The position numbers and the translations under genes are program-made. A DNA stretch of 64,000 nucleotides, taken from Prinsepia uniflora. Taxonomy: Eukaryota > Streptophyta > Magnoliopsida > Rosales > Rosaceae. The DNA lies in NCBI GenBank assembly GCA_032719365.1, contig CM064867.1, positions 59,646,601-59,710,600 of the forward strand, written 5' to 3'. A model generated the notes under the pieces. It made no database searches. It saw nothing but the letters and a program-made list of their open reading frames with translations, and had not been told where the DNA came from. Of the stretch, positions 53,268 to 64,000 are shown one piece after another (position 1 is the stretch's first letter; each line of letters starts with the position of its first letter).

Positions 53268-54826
53268 TTTTTTTTTTTGGTCAAATGAGAACTTCATATT
53301 AAAGAAGAATCGAAATGTTTAAATCGAAAGCTAAACTTTCAAATAACCACTAAGGTTCAAGGTTAAACCAGTGATGGATACCAGCATTACAGCCAGCAAA
53401 GGTTACAATCTCATGGTCAGCTTTGTTAGCAGTTCTAAGAATGTAGGAAAACTGAATCCACTAGAACATTCCGCGCAGAACAAAAATGTCATGGAGGAGT
53501 CCATGATTATTATAATCGCTGCATTACCCACTAAGGACAAAGTCCACCAAGAGCTTTGAATCAGTTTCAAAGACAACTCAATGAAACCATGCATCTAAGC
53601 TTGCAACCATAGCCTCACATAGCGCAAGAGATTCAACATGCAGACTGGACAAACATGGCAACCCATGTTGCCCACCACCAACAAGAAAGCAGCCATCAAA
53701 AGATCTGGTGAGCCAACCAAAACCTCTCATCCGTGAAGACACATTCCAAGCACCATCACAGTCAACTTTAACAATCCTCATCGCTGGTCTACACCATCCA
53801 TAATCCTGAACCACGTGACTTGGAGGATGGATATGTAGCAACTTCGGTAGAGAAATCATCTTATACTCATTAAACTCTAGCAATTGGCCCTTCAAAACAT
53901 TAAGGGCCTCATCAGGTGGCATGGATAATCTTGATAACACACTAAATTACGATATTTCCGAAGCCTCAACAAACTGAGATAACCAGATAAAGCACTCCAG
54001 TATTCATGGAAGTCAGCCCCCTCAAACCGCTTAATATCAAGTTGTAAAGAAGAACCAAACCAAAAAAGCATAGCAAACTTGCATTTAAAAAATACATGAA
54101 CCTGAGTCTCATCATCCTCACCACAATGTGGGCAAATATTCGACACTGGGACCTTGTGTTTCATCAAGTTGTGTATGACAACAAGGAAATTCCTGCAACA
54201 ACGCTAAATGAGAGAACAAACCTTAATTTGTAACATCAAGCTTCTAGATCCCTTTCCACATGACACCAGCAGACCCACATCTACTAGATTCTCCTTCTCC
54301 CTTTCGGCAGAACTCCCCGTTGATGCTTATGTCCTTCGCAATAAAGTAACCCGACCTAACTGAAAATGTACAAGATTTGTGAAAATGCCATATTTGTTTA
54401 TTAGGTACCCCAAACCTGCTTAAGGGCAAGGCACAGATAGAAATGGTTTCCCTATCATTGAACAACTCTTTAATTGTCTTGGTTCTCCACGTATTGTGGT
54501 CAGTATCAATCAGCTCATGGACCATCGTCGCCATATTGACATGCCTGGATAAAGTTTTAAAGGGACGAAAAATAGGCAGTCACGGGTGCTGTAGAATACG
54601 AATCTGTTTCCCATCCTCCACTCTCTATCGAAGACCGGCCTCAAGAACTTGTCGACACTGGAGAATACCCTTCCAGTCCCATGAGGTTTTCTGACCCAGA
54701 GAAGAACTAAGAAAATTAGAATTGGGATAATATTCGGCCTTGAGAACCTGGGCAAGGAGGGAGTTGCCATTTGACAGAGGCCTCCAACCAATCTTCGCTA
54801 AAAGGGCAATATTAGAACATCTAATA
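53268..54826 (-). pseudogene. TE-13: 3' half of an L1-type LINE
   Basis: A T-run at 53268-53278 on the plus strand is the poly-A tail of a minus-strand LINE. Upstream, in minus-strand order: NIALLAKIGWRPLSNGNSLL and QVLKAEYYPNSNFL (about 54810-54700), the conserved plant LINE block after RT; a zinc-binding segment CPHCGEDDETQVHVFFKC (about 54135-54080); and a plant RNase H-like domain beginning VDCDGAWNVSSRMRGFGW (about 53770-53715) with LHVESLALCEAM. Several frameshifts separate the pieces, so it is inactive. Its 5' side is cut at 54827 by TE-14. Confidence 0.85.
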
Positions 54827-54846
54827 TGACACGACCCATCCCAATC

Positions 54847-54868
54847 CCCCCCCCCCCCCCCCCCCCCC
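54847..54868. repeat. Poly-C tract near the TE-14 3' LTR terminus
   Basis: A run of about 22 C between ccatcccaat and gggattacc; the partner LTR has seven C. This is replication slippage or assembly noise. Confidence 0.85.
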
Positions 54869-55026
54869 GGGATTACCATGGAATGTGACGTGCTCCCGTC
54901 TGACAAGAGGCGTCAGACAAGGGATAACCGATTGCCATTGCCCAAACGGGCTTCCAGAGTGCGTAAGGATCGATGGAGGAGGTGTGCGATGCTCAAGTCT
55001 CTGCTGCAGTCGTATCCGGAATCAAC

Positions 55027-56088
55027 CTGAAGGGCATTAAAACAAAAGCTGTGAGTGGACGAAAATAAACAAGTCTGTTAAAAACATTTATAAGACATTT
55101 ATGCCCCTCAGTAAAATCATATGCATGCGCCAAAAACCAATGATCACACATTTATTTAGAAATAACCATTAGGGCCTTAGCCCGGAAACCAAAGCATAGT
55201 TTCAATTTCCAAAAGTCAATCCAAGAGTTATTTCATAAATCCAGTAATATGAACCATAAGGCATATAATATAAACCATAACCATAATTTTAGTTGCTGCA
55301 CTATACACTCCAATCCGACATCCCTGATGTCTAACGTCCCTGACGTCAATAAGGTCACAATCACAAGGCTACGCGTGCCACTCGGGTCTCAATTTCCGAG
55401 TTCAATCCCCGAACCCCGTTCGGGTACAGCATCCCCGATGCTTAGCGTCATAGACGCTGGACGTACTAGACGTCCGTGACCTCTCCGGGGTACCTCATCC
55501 GGAGGAGACAATATAATATGGAAGGATCTATACAGTGCAGTACCAAATACATTTTATTGATATCCACATGCAAGGCATATATATACCTAGATAAAATCCG
55601 AATCAATCATTAAGTTTCATCAAACGGGTCTCATGCCCAAATACCGTGAAACGTGCCATAACCGAAATATCATCAAAACCATTTATTGATTCCAGCATGT
55701 GAACATATATAAAATGTAAACCAGAAAACATTTATTCAATTCCATTTTAGGGTCCCCGACCCGCAATCACATGTAGAAATCAACTGGGCCCCTGGCCCGA
55801 TTCCACAAGTTAACTGGGCCCCTGGCCCGATTTCATAGTTCAACTGGGCCCCTGGCCCGATTTTACTTTATTCAAGTTCGTAACCGTTTCATGAAATCAT
55901 ATTCAACCACATTTATGGAAATCGGTGAAAATCCAGAAAATCTCGGTTTACGTGCAAATACGTAATTCACCTCGAAATACGTGAAATCATTTTAAATTCA
56001 CCGATATCCAAAGTAAATCATTTAATCATTATAACAATCATAAAACAGTTATGCATGCATCGAATTTATGAAACCAATGTCCACTCAC
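55027..56088 (-). other. Intron-like module in the TE-14 3' LTR
   Basis: Sense: donor-like GTGAGTGGAC (56088-56079), ATGCATGCAT (56051-56060), ATGCATGC (55121-55128), complement GTCCACTCAC (55060-55051), then atgcccttcag with AG at 55028-55027 followed by GTTGAT. Identical in the 5' LTR (62829 to 61767). The span is 1062 nt. Confidence 0.5.
55765..55862. repeat. Triple gggcccctggcccgatt repeat in the TE-14 LTR
   Basis: Three units of about 33 bp (aactgggcccctggcccgat plus spacer). Each contains GGGCC/GGCCC inverted halves. Repeated at about 62521-62602 in the 5' LTR. A looser cognate (aactgggcctcatgcccgat) lies at 16940-17060 in TE-6. Confidence 0.85.
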
Positions 56089-57903
56089 AGACCGTTTAAC
56101 CGAGCGTCTCGATACGCGTGCCATAGGCCTTCCCGGGCCACACCACTATCACCGGGACTCCCAATCCTGTTCAAATCACATTAGAGGATTACTAACCTCA
56201 TCATTAACATCCTATTCAAGTCCCGTAAATTTCCCGAATTTTTAAGTATTTTTAAACTGGATTTAAAACCTTCGGACATCCCGAACAATAACGAAACGGT
56301 GTCCGATCGACACGAAACCAATTCCAAAATGTTCGTTACATTAAATAGGACAGAAGTCATGTTGACCTCACCTCGAGATTCGTGCCCACGCGCCGTCACG
56401 CGCCGCCGTGAGTGGCTGCGCGTGAAAGCCACGCGCCTGCTACAGTGTCACCAGCCTAACCTGTATGTCTGGTAAACGGGTCCAAACAGCCCGCGAGACG
56501 ACCCGGTTCAAAGTCCATCAATTCAACCCTAAATCTTCCAATTGATCATTCAGTTAGTTTCGTTTTAAATTCAATTTAAGTTCTGTAAACTCAATTACAC
56601 AATTCCTTACTTACAATTCCACGATTCGATGATGAACACCAAGAACACTCCGGTTACTGTTCGTTCATGGAATTCCTTCAATTCCAATTGATTTCCTTAA
56701 ATTGATTCAACCAGAAGCTTCCATGGACTCCGTTAAGCATTTCCCCCAACTCAATTGCTTCAATCCCGCGCTCAATCGTCACGACTCAAGCACGAACACC
56801 GTCACTGTTCAACCATGGAGTTCTATCGACCACATCCGTTTTCTTTCAATTGACGAACCCAGAAGCATCGTGGGATCATGAGAAGTAGTTTCCCCACCTC
56901 AATTCCGTCGTCTAAACACTCCACGATCACGACTCAACCTCGATTTTCTTCCTCTGTCACCAAGCTCGATCAGAGCCAAAACGGCACCAATTCATCTCGT
57001 TTCTTCGACAATTATGATCGTTGTGATCCCAGGAAGCTGAATGTGAGCTCAATTGCGATCCTCATGGCCTAATTCTCCCAATTCGAATTTCCCTCCTAAA
57101 AATCAAATTTCCGAATTCCAGTTCTACGGTCCCCCTCAATCCCTCGTGTTTCCCTCACTAAATCCGTCTCTGAATTGTCTCCAATTTGCACACTCAAGAT
57201 CAGCTGATGGAGAGGAGATTAAGGGTGGAATGAATTGTGGTTTTGGGTAGTACACGGTTAGGAAATTAGAAGAGGTTTAATGGAAATTAAACAATAATTA
57301 AACATAATTAATTAATAAAACATAATCATAATGTTCCCTCAAAACACGGATCCTGGTCTTATGCCTGAAATTAAGGGATGAGTGACACTTGTCACTTATC
57401 CAAGTGTGTTCAGTCACTGGTTACTGTTCATTATTATATTATTATTTTAATCGGAGCCTCGGTTCGTAAATTCGTTTCCTTGACCATAACTTCGTCGTCG
57501 AATCTCCGATTTCGGCATGCCACCTGTCGTTGGATTCGTATCGACGATACCTACGTAACGGTCCTTGGCCCTCGTCCATTGGACCTCCCGGTCAAAAAGT
57601 CAACATTTGGCCCCTAATATGCCAAATTACGAAAATGCCCTTGCACTTCCGTACATCATAACTTTCACCACGAACGTCGGAATCGAACGTGCCGCCTGTC
57701 TATGAACTCGTGACGTCCCGAACTACGTCACGGTCATCGGTCAAAGTCCATTTGACCATCCGAAATAAAAGTCAACGTTTTGCCCACGCCCAGGGGCAAA
57801 ACGGTCATTTTGCACAATTCGTCCGAAATCACTCAACTAATCCCAGATTAGTAAATCATAATTAAATATTATTAAATTCCGATATTCGGGACGGGTCGTT
57901 ACA

Positions 57904-60900
57904 ACCTTCCCTCCTTAAAGAATTTCGTCCTCGAAATTACCAACAACCTTATTCCACAACCACCTTGTGGAAAACATTTCGACCACATACCATGTGTACA
58001 CTTGTACACCCACATACTGGAACAACACCAGTCTCGTCTGCACCCAGACATCCCATCACAGTCATGCGTCATAACAACAACACTCGACCACCTCGAGTGG
58101 AATTGATCACCTGATCCGCGATAAAATCGCTTAACCATTAAGCTGACTCCTTCAGCTAGATGGTTCCTTTCCATTGTCAAAATATCCTTACATTCGCTCC
58201 CATTGGGAGTCACCAATCTCATTTGTCAGTCCATGTTGACGCCATCAGTCAAACTGTCATCACTAAGCTTTACCGCCTTGGTAAAGCCCCAACCATCTGC
58301 CAGTCAGTGACAACACCACGTACGACATCACCCTCAAGGTAGCGTAAGATCAACCACACGATCTCAATTCGCAGGGCAAGCCCAATCCTGCGACACCAAT
58401 TAATCTCAATGTCCATAACCGCCAACTCCCACAGCGAACCAAGATGCTGGGAAATCACGGTGTGATCAAGTCACACAAGGCTACTCGTGGTTACTCAGAC
58501 CACCAATTCACTAATCCTGAGTGTACGTACACCGTCAACTTACACAATCAAGTGGTGTAACTGGAACATATTGAATACCAGCCCAGCAGTGACCACACAT
58601 CTCGATACTAGGGTTCCACAAGCCAACCATGGCTAAGAGCACCTGCTCATACAATCACTGAACCCGACAAAATCACTCTGCACAGCGCACAGTATCCAAT
58701 GTTCAGTCCACAATCACAACCAAACAAATGATAACGGAACCAAGCCGATTACCAACCCGTTTAATTACACACCACTGGTACATCCCATGTACCGCCATTA
58801 GGCACCACTTAGCCTAACCAATATCAATCTTCGCACAACGTACCCTGTACGTACATCAATCCATCAATCCGCCTACAACCACCTAGGTCGTAGCCAAACA
58901 CGTTCCAATAATGAAGTACATTTGCCCAAACCAACATGAGACAAAGCGAACTCCACCCGTCATCCAGTTCTAGTTCCGAATCCGAATTCGCAATTTCGTA
59001 AGAAATTCCGAATCCAAACCCAAACATCATATTTTTATTCCATTTCCAAATCCGAATCCGAAATCATTATTCCGTAAGCTAGCATTGGAATAATCATTCC
59101 GCACCCAAATCCGGTAATCCATTTTCGAGCTTCGCAATCGAATCCTGAATCGTCACCCAGAAATTCGGTTCCAAAACCCAATATCTCGTTTACGTCCATC
59201 AAAACGTAACATAACCGAACCTATCGGTTGCCTGTCAAAAACACTCGATTGACTTCATAGGGAAGCCAATCCCAATATTCACACGTCAAAGGTTGACAAA
59301 ATCCGACCACTTCGGAAACCTACTCAACCGAGTAACAACCATATGGACTCACTCCGAAAAGAAGTTCAGTCCCGTCATTTACGACTCACATACCAAGGTA
59401 AGAGTGATAACTCTCATCCAATCTGGATCATCATGATCACAACCCAGATCCATCGCTACGTCACCCGACAAGCAACATCACGATCCTAGATCGTCACATC
59501 GTCCAAAGTCGACAACATCACAAATCAGATCCGCCTAGGATCCACATATGCTCACATAGCTAACAATCCATCTGAAAGCTGATCGTAGGGTCTTACACCC
59601 TCAATTAAATCATTCGTCAAATTTCCCCTTGGTGGAAAGATGACCTCGCATTTCACCACCAAATCCAAAATCATACACAACTGCTTGTGTCCAATGACCC
59701 CAAGCCAAACATGGGTCCACCAACCAATACACACTCAACGTACTGGTAGCAACAATCATCATCTGCCACGGCAGGAAATAAGAAGTCAACCCCCAAGACT
59801 TCGGAATACCAATCACCGATGTGGAAACGAGCACTCCTCTCGTCTCCCAATCACAACTCTCCCCGAAACGGGAGTTCCAACCATGTTGGAAACAGACATG
59901 CTCCCAATGAGATGTCAAGTCCAACCACTGGACTGCCCACGTCCATACCTCACTTGGACCACCACGTGTCCAAAATCAATTCATTACTCGGACCTCACGT
60001 CCGCCAATACTCATGTATGCACACGCCCAGATTCCGAACGGAAAATCCACAACTCTGCCTGGATGTGCATACCATACTGCCTTTGTCTCACATCTCAACC
60101 TTTACAGATTCAATCCTCAGGTTCCAAGTGATTCACCATCACAAAATCCCACATCAATACCACGAATGGTTTCCCCGACTTTTCCAATCTCAATAATTTC
60201 CTTGTACCCTCTGAGGATATTAGAGGTAAACAATCTTACCAATCTCGGAGTTGACAACAACTCCCCAAATCCACTGATTCTCATAACGTAGGGAACAGCA
60301 TCCCAAATTTCCCCAAATTTTCAATCATACCTTTTTATCCATTCATCACTTGTCATCATAAATCTGTTGGGTCTTATCCCAACACGACACAACCTCCACT
60401 GGATCCCATCCAGTCCAAGACTCAACCACCACTGAGTCGCAGATACCGATCATATGTCCATCATGACAGAGTCACACCCCAAATGGTGGCTCATCGTCGA
60501 CACAATTACTGACACCAGCACCAGCGCTAGTACCAGCACCAACGCACCATCATCAACACTAGTATCAGCACACAGGCATCCATACTAGTATTGGCATAAA
60601 GGTATCACCATACCAACATCCATGCTAGCACACTGTGTGCAAAGTTGTTACCCTGGATCTCCGTTCATTCCGAACGACGATCCCGTAACACCACTCGTAC
60701 CCCACGACTATGGGTACCTCCAATTTGACCACTGGCACATCAGGATAATGGACGTTCCCTGAACATCCCCTGATCCCCAAGTGTGAAAGCCACACTAAAT
60801 ACCCTCGATAGCCAGTCATCTCGACACAACTGTCGACCAACAGTCATCGTTGTCAAGATCCGTAACCACACCTCACATTAATATTCGATCCAACACGGGA

Positions 60901-61582
60901 TTCCATATTTTATCTCATAACCGCATCCGTGGATCGAAACCCATAAGACTCACTAGAGTCATCCATATGGTCATCCACGACCTCAGCCGCACGTCGTAGC
61001 ACAAGTTCCCAATTAACGTTCACTTTCCAGTCCATCGATTATAAATTAGGGTTCCAAAACCACACCCTAGGGTTCCACCGAACCCAACTGCCTTCTGCAG
61101 TAAAATCCACAACCTGACCGACCCCGCGGTCCTGACATCGTATAGACGTCAAATCCAATCCAATCATCAACTCAACGTGGGTTCCATCGTGGATTCCACC
61201 ACGAAGGTCATCGGCTAACTCCGATGCACCAACACCCCGTACACTAGCCAACACTACTAGGGTCCAAAACTTAGACCAATACTCAACTGAGTTTCGTACT
61301 TCCATAACATTATTCCAATGGGGTTCCCTGAACCCGGCTGTGCCCAGTGGCACAACAATCCATCATCACATGACCGAACCGACGGTCCCACATTACCAGT
61401 TAATCGTATACAACCCCACTTGGGTTGAATCTTATCAATGCACGGCATATCGGGCCAAACACACCCAATCCACCATACAAACCCAAAACTATCTATCAGG
61501 TTGACAACGGAACAGCAGCCCAAAGAGACATCACACCCTCGTCCTTCGCGCACAAAAGAGCAAAACCTGCTCTGATACCACT
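57904..61582 (-). other. TE-14 internal region, non-coding, with intact TE-7 target site
   Basis: The polypurine tract is the minus strand of 57904-57916; the primer site is 61569-61580. No frame above about 165 codons and none with a known domain. About 60640-60780 aligns with the gag fossil of TE-6 (ccgttcattccgaacgacga, acgttccctgaac). 59711-59730 (gggtccaccaaccaatacac) is the empty site matching the TE-7 insertion in TE-6. Repeats of ctagtaccagcacca-type occur at about 60505-60630. Confidence 0.8.
60505..60630. repeat. Imperfect accagcac/actagtatcagcac repeats in the TE-14 interior
   Basis: Short degenerate tandem units (tgacaccagcaccagcgctagtaccagcacc and on) unique to this copy; TE-6 has only actagcacacagtgtgcg at the matching place (about 31250-31275). 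Local slippage. Confidence 0.6.
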
Positions 61583-64000
61583 TGACACGACCCATCCCAA
61601 TCCCCCCCGGGATTACCATGGAATGTGACGTGCTCCCGTCTGACAAGAGGCGTCAGACAAGGGATAACCGATTGCCATTGCCCAAACGGGCTTCCAGAGT
61701 GCGTAAGGATCGATGGAGGAGGTGTGCGATGCTCAAGTCTCTGCTGCAGTCGTATCCGGAATCAACCTGAAGGGCATTAAAAACAAAAGCTGTGAGTGGA
61801 CGAAAATAAACAAGTCTGTTAAAAACATTTATAAGACATTTATGCCCCTCAGTAAAATCATATGCATGCGCCAAAAACCAATGATCACACATTTATTTAG
61901 AAATAACCATTAGGGCCTTAGCCCGGAAACCAAAGCATAGTTTCAATTTCCAAAAGTCAATCCAAGAGTTATTTCATAAATCCAGTAATATGAACCATAA
62001 GGCATATAATATAAACCATAACCATAATTTTAGTTGCTGCACTATACACTCCAATCCGACATCCCTGATGTCTAACGTCCCTGACGTCAATAAGGTCACA
62101 ATCACAAGGCTACGCGTGCCACTCGGGTCTCAATTTCCGAGTTCAATCCCCGAACCCCGTTCGGGTACAGCATCCCCGATGCTTAGCGTCATAGACGCTG
62201 GACGTACTAGACGTCCGTGACCTCTCCGGGGTACCTCATCCGGAGGAGACAATATAATATGGAAGGATCTATACAGTGCAGTACCAAATACATTTTATTG
62301 ATATCCACATGCAAGGCATATATATACCTAGATAAAATCCGAATCAATCATTAAGTTTCATCAAACGGGTCTCATGCCCAAATACCGTGAAACGTGCCAT
62401 AACCGAAATATCATCAAAACCATTTATTGATTCCAGCATGTGAACATATATAAAATGTAAACCAGAAAACATTTATTCAATTCCATTTTAGGGTCCCCGA
62501 CCCGCAATCACATGTAGAAATCAACTGGGCCCCTGGCCCGATTCCACAAGTTAACTGGGCCCCTGGCCCGATTTCATAGTTCAACTGGGCCCCTGGCCCG
62601 ATTTTACTTTATTCAAGTTCGTAACCGTTTCATGAAATCATATTCAACCACATTTATGGAAATCGGTGAAAATCCAGAAAATCTCGGTTTACGTGCAAAT
62701 ACGTAATTCACCTCGAAATACGTGAAATCATTTTAAATTCACCGATATCCAAAGTAAATCATTTAATCATTATAACAATCATAAAACAGTTATGCATGCA
62801 TCGAATTTATGAAACCAATGTCCACTCACAGACCGTTTAACCGAGCGTCTCGATACGCGTGCCATAGGCCTTCCCGGGCCACACCACTATCACCGGGACT
62901 CCCAATCCTGTTCAAATCACATTAGAGGATTACTAACCTCATCATTAACATCCTATTCAAGTCCCGTAAATTTCCCGAATTTTTAAGTATTTTTAAACTG
63001 GATTTAAAACCTTCGGACATCCCGAACAATAACGAAACGGTGTCCGATCGACACGAAACCAATTCCAAAATGTTCGTTACATTAAATAGGACAGAAGTCA
63101 TGTTGACCTCACCTCGAGATTCGTGCCCACGCGCAGTCACGCGCCGCCGTGAGTGGCTGCGCGTGAAAGCCACGCGCCTGCTACAGTGTCACCAGCCTAA
63201 CCTGTATGTCTGGTAAACGGGTCCAAACAGCCCGCGAGACGACCCGGTTCAAAGTCCATCAATTCAACCCTAAATCTTCCAATTGATCATTTAGTTAGTT
63301 TCGTTTTAAATTCAATTTAAGTTCTGTAAACTCAATTACACAATTCCTTACCTACAATTCCACGATTCGATGATGAACACCAAGAACACTCCGGTTACTG
63401 TTCGTTCATGGAATTCCTTCAATTCCAATTGATTTCCTTAAATTGATTCAACCAGAAGCTTCCATGGACTCCGTTAAGCATTTCCTTCAACTCAATTGCT
63501 TCAATCCCGCGCTCAATTGTCACGACTCAAGCACGAACACCGTCACTGTTCAACCATGGAGTTCTGTCAACCACAGCTGTTTTCTTTCAATTGACGAACC
63601 CAGAAGCATCGTGGGATCATGAGAAGTAGTTTCCCCACCTCAATTCCGTCGTCTAAACACTCCACGATCACGACTCAACCTCGATTTTCTTCCTCTGTCA
63701 CCAAGCTCGATCAGAGCCAAAATGACACCAATTCATCTCGTTTCTTCGACAATTATGATCGTTGTGATCCCAGGAAGCTGAATGTGAGCTCAATTGCGAT
63801 CCTCACGGCCTAATTCTCCCAATTCGAATTTCCCTCCTAAAAATCAAATTTCCGAATTCCAGTTCTACGGTCCCCCTCAATCCCTCGTGTTTCCCTCACT
63901 AAATCCGTCTCTGAATTGTCTCCAATTTGCACACTCAAGATCAGCTGATGGAGAGGAGATTAAGGGTGGAATGAATTGTGGTTTTGGGTAGTACACGGTT
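61583..64000 (-). repeat. TE-14 5' LTR (truncated by window edge)
   Basis: 2418 bp matching 54827-57251 of the partner. GTGACCTCTCC is at 62217-62227; the intron-like module runs 62829 to 61767 with the complement at 61801-61792. Only scattered substitutions are seen, for example cgcgcagtcacg for cgcgccgtcacg near 63133. Confidence 0.9.

Larger units (their letters stand above)
54827..57903 (-). repeat. TE-14 3' LTR
   Basis: It runs from tgacacgaccc to gggtcgttaca. A C-run of about 22 near 54847-54868 replaces a C7 in the other LTR. Also present: the intron-like module 56088 to 55027; GTGACCTCTCC 55476-55486; a triple gggcccctggcccgatt repeat (55765-55862); a CGCG block (56388-56450); the dyad with one mismatch (57378-57399); and two U3 modules (about 57510-57565 and 57690-57745). 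Confidence 0.9.
54827..64000 (-). mobile_element. TE-14: LARD-like non-coding LTR element, young copy (right end off-window)
   Basis: LTRs are 54827-57903 (3077 bp) and 61583 onward (2418 bp inside the window). The internal region is 57904-61582 (3679 bp). It has the same family layout as TE-6 and aligns with it along LTRs and interior. There is no gag-pol frame. The two LTRs differ by few bases where I compared them, plus a poly-C expansion, so insertion is recent although the internal region is non-coding: this family has been mobilised in trans. It is inserted in the TE-13 LINE (left flank taata, 54822-54826). Confidence 0.88.

Noticed and set aside
59640..60131. 163-codon open frame in the TE-14 interior
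   Set aside because: No domain recognised, overlapping alternative frames of similar length, and the TE-6 cognate does not keep it open.

Overview
This window is from a plant nuclear genome, almost certainly a dicot and possibly a woody one; the species cannot be told. The evidence is a dense stack of plant-type LTR retrotransposons primed by initiator Met tRNA, a Cassandra element with 5S-like promoter boxes, plant L1-type LINEs with a zinc-knuckle/RNase H tail, and AT-rich spacers with microsatellites. I see no intact host gene. About 85% of the 64 kb can be assigned to transposable elements.

Layout, left to right. TE-1: the inner edge of an LTR (1-923). TE-2: an old Ty3 element on the minus strand (924-14682), broken into pieces by TE-1, by TE-3 (Cassandra TRIM, 1000-1714) and by TE-4 (a gag-only Ty3 element, 3103-10919, with an open gag frame). 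TE-5: a large, decayed Ty3 element on the minus strand (14785-41534). TE-6, a non-coding LARD-like element (15981-34246), sits inside the TE-5 3' LTR. TE-7, a full-length Tekay-like Ty3 chromovirus on the plus strand (20953-30800), sits inside TE-6. This is a three-level nest. TE-8: two fossil LTRs (41540-44298). TE-9: a LINE tail (44317-44945). An AT-rich spacer follows. TE-10: a Mutator-like long-TIR element (47328-48705). TE-11: a small TRIM (48714-49066). An unidentified gene-like fragment is split by TE-12, a very young Copia element carrying only gag and protease (49735-52738). TE-13: a LINE 3' half (53268-54826). TE-14: a second copy of the LARD-like family (54827 to beyond 64000), whose internal region preserves the empty target site of TE-7.

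Target-site duplications (TSDs) seen directly: TE-3 tccca/tccca; TE-4 cataa/cataa; TE-5 cccaa/tccaa; TE-6 tgccg/tgctg; TE-7 aacc/aacc; TE-12 gacat/gacat. Relative ages follow from the nesting: TE-2 is older than TE-1, TE-3 and TE-4, and TE-5 is older than TE-6, which is older than TE-7. TE-12 (LTRs identical by eye) and TE-14 look youngest.

The most interesting signal is not any single element. The otherwise divergent Ty3-class LTRs (TE-2, 4, 5, 6, 7, 14) share one modular architecture. In sense order it contains: a W-box-like and GGGCAAAATGGTC block, an ACAGGTGGCACG block, a dyad TGAGTGACA-NN-TGTCACTCA whose arms co-vary, a CGCG-rich block, and an intron-like unit of about 0.9-1.2 kb. That unit starts with GTGAGTGGAC and ends with the exact complement GTCCACTCAC, placed 24-28 nt before a pyrimidine-rich CAG. 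The candidate 5' splice site would therefore pair with the candidate branch-point region. I treat this LTR-borne, self-complementary intron as the candidate undescribed system.
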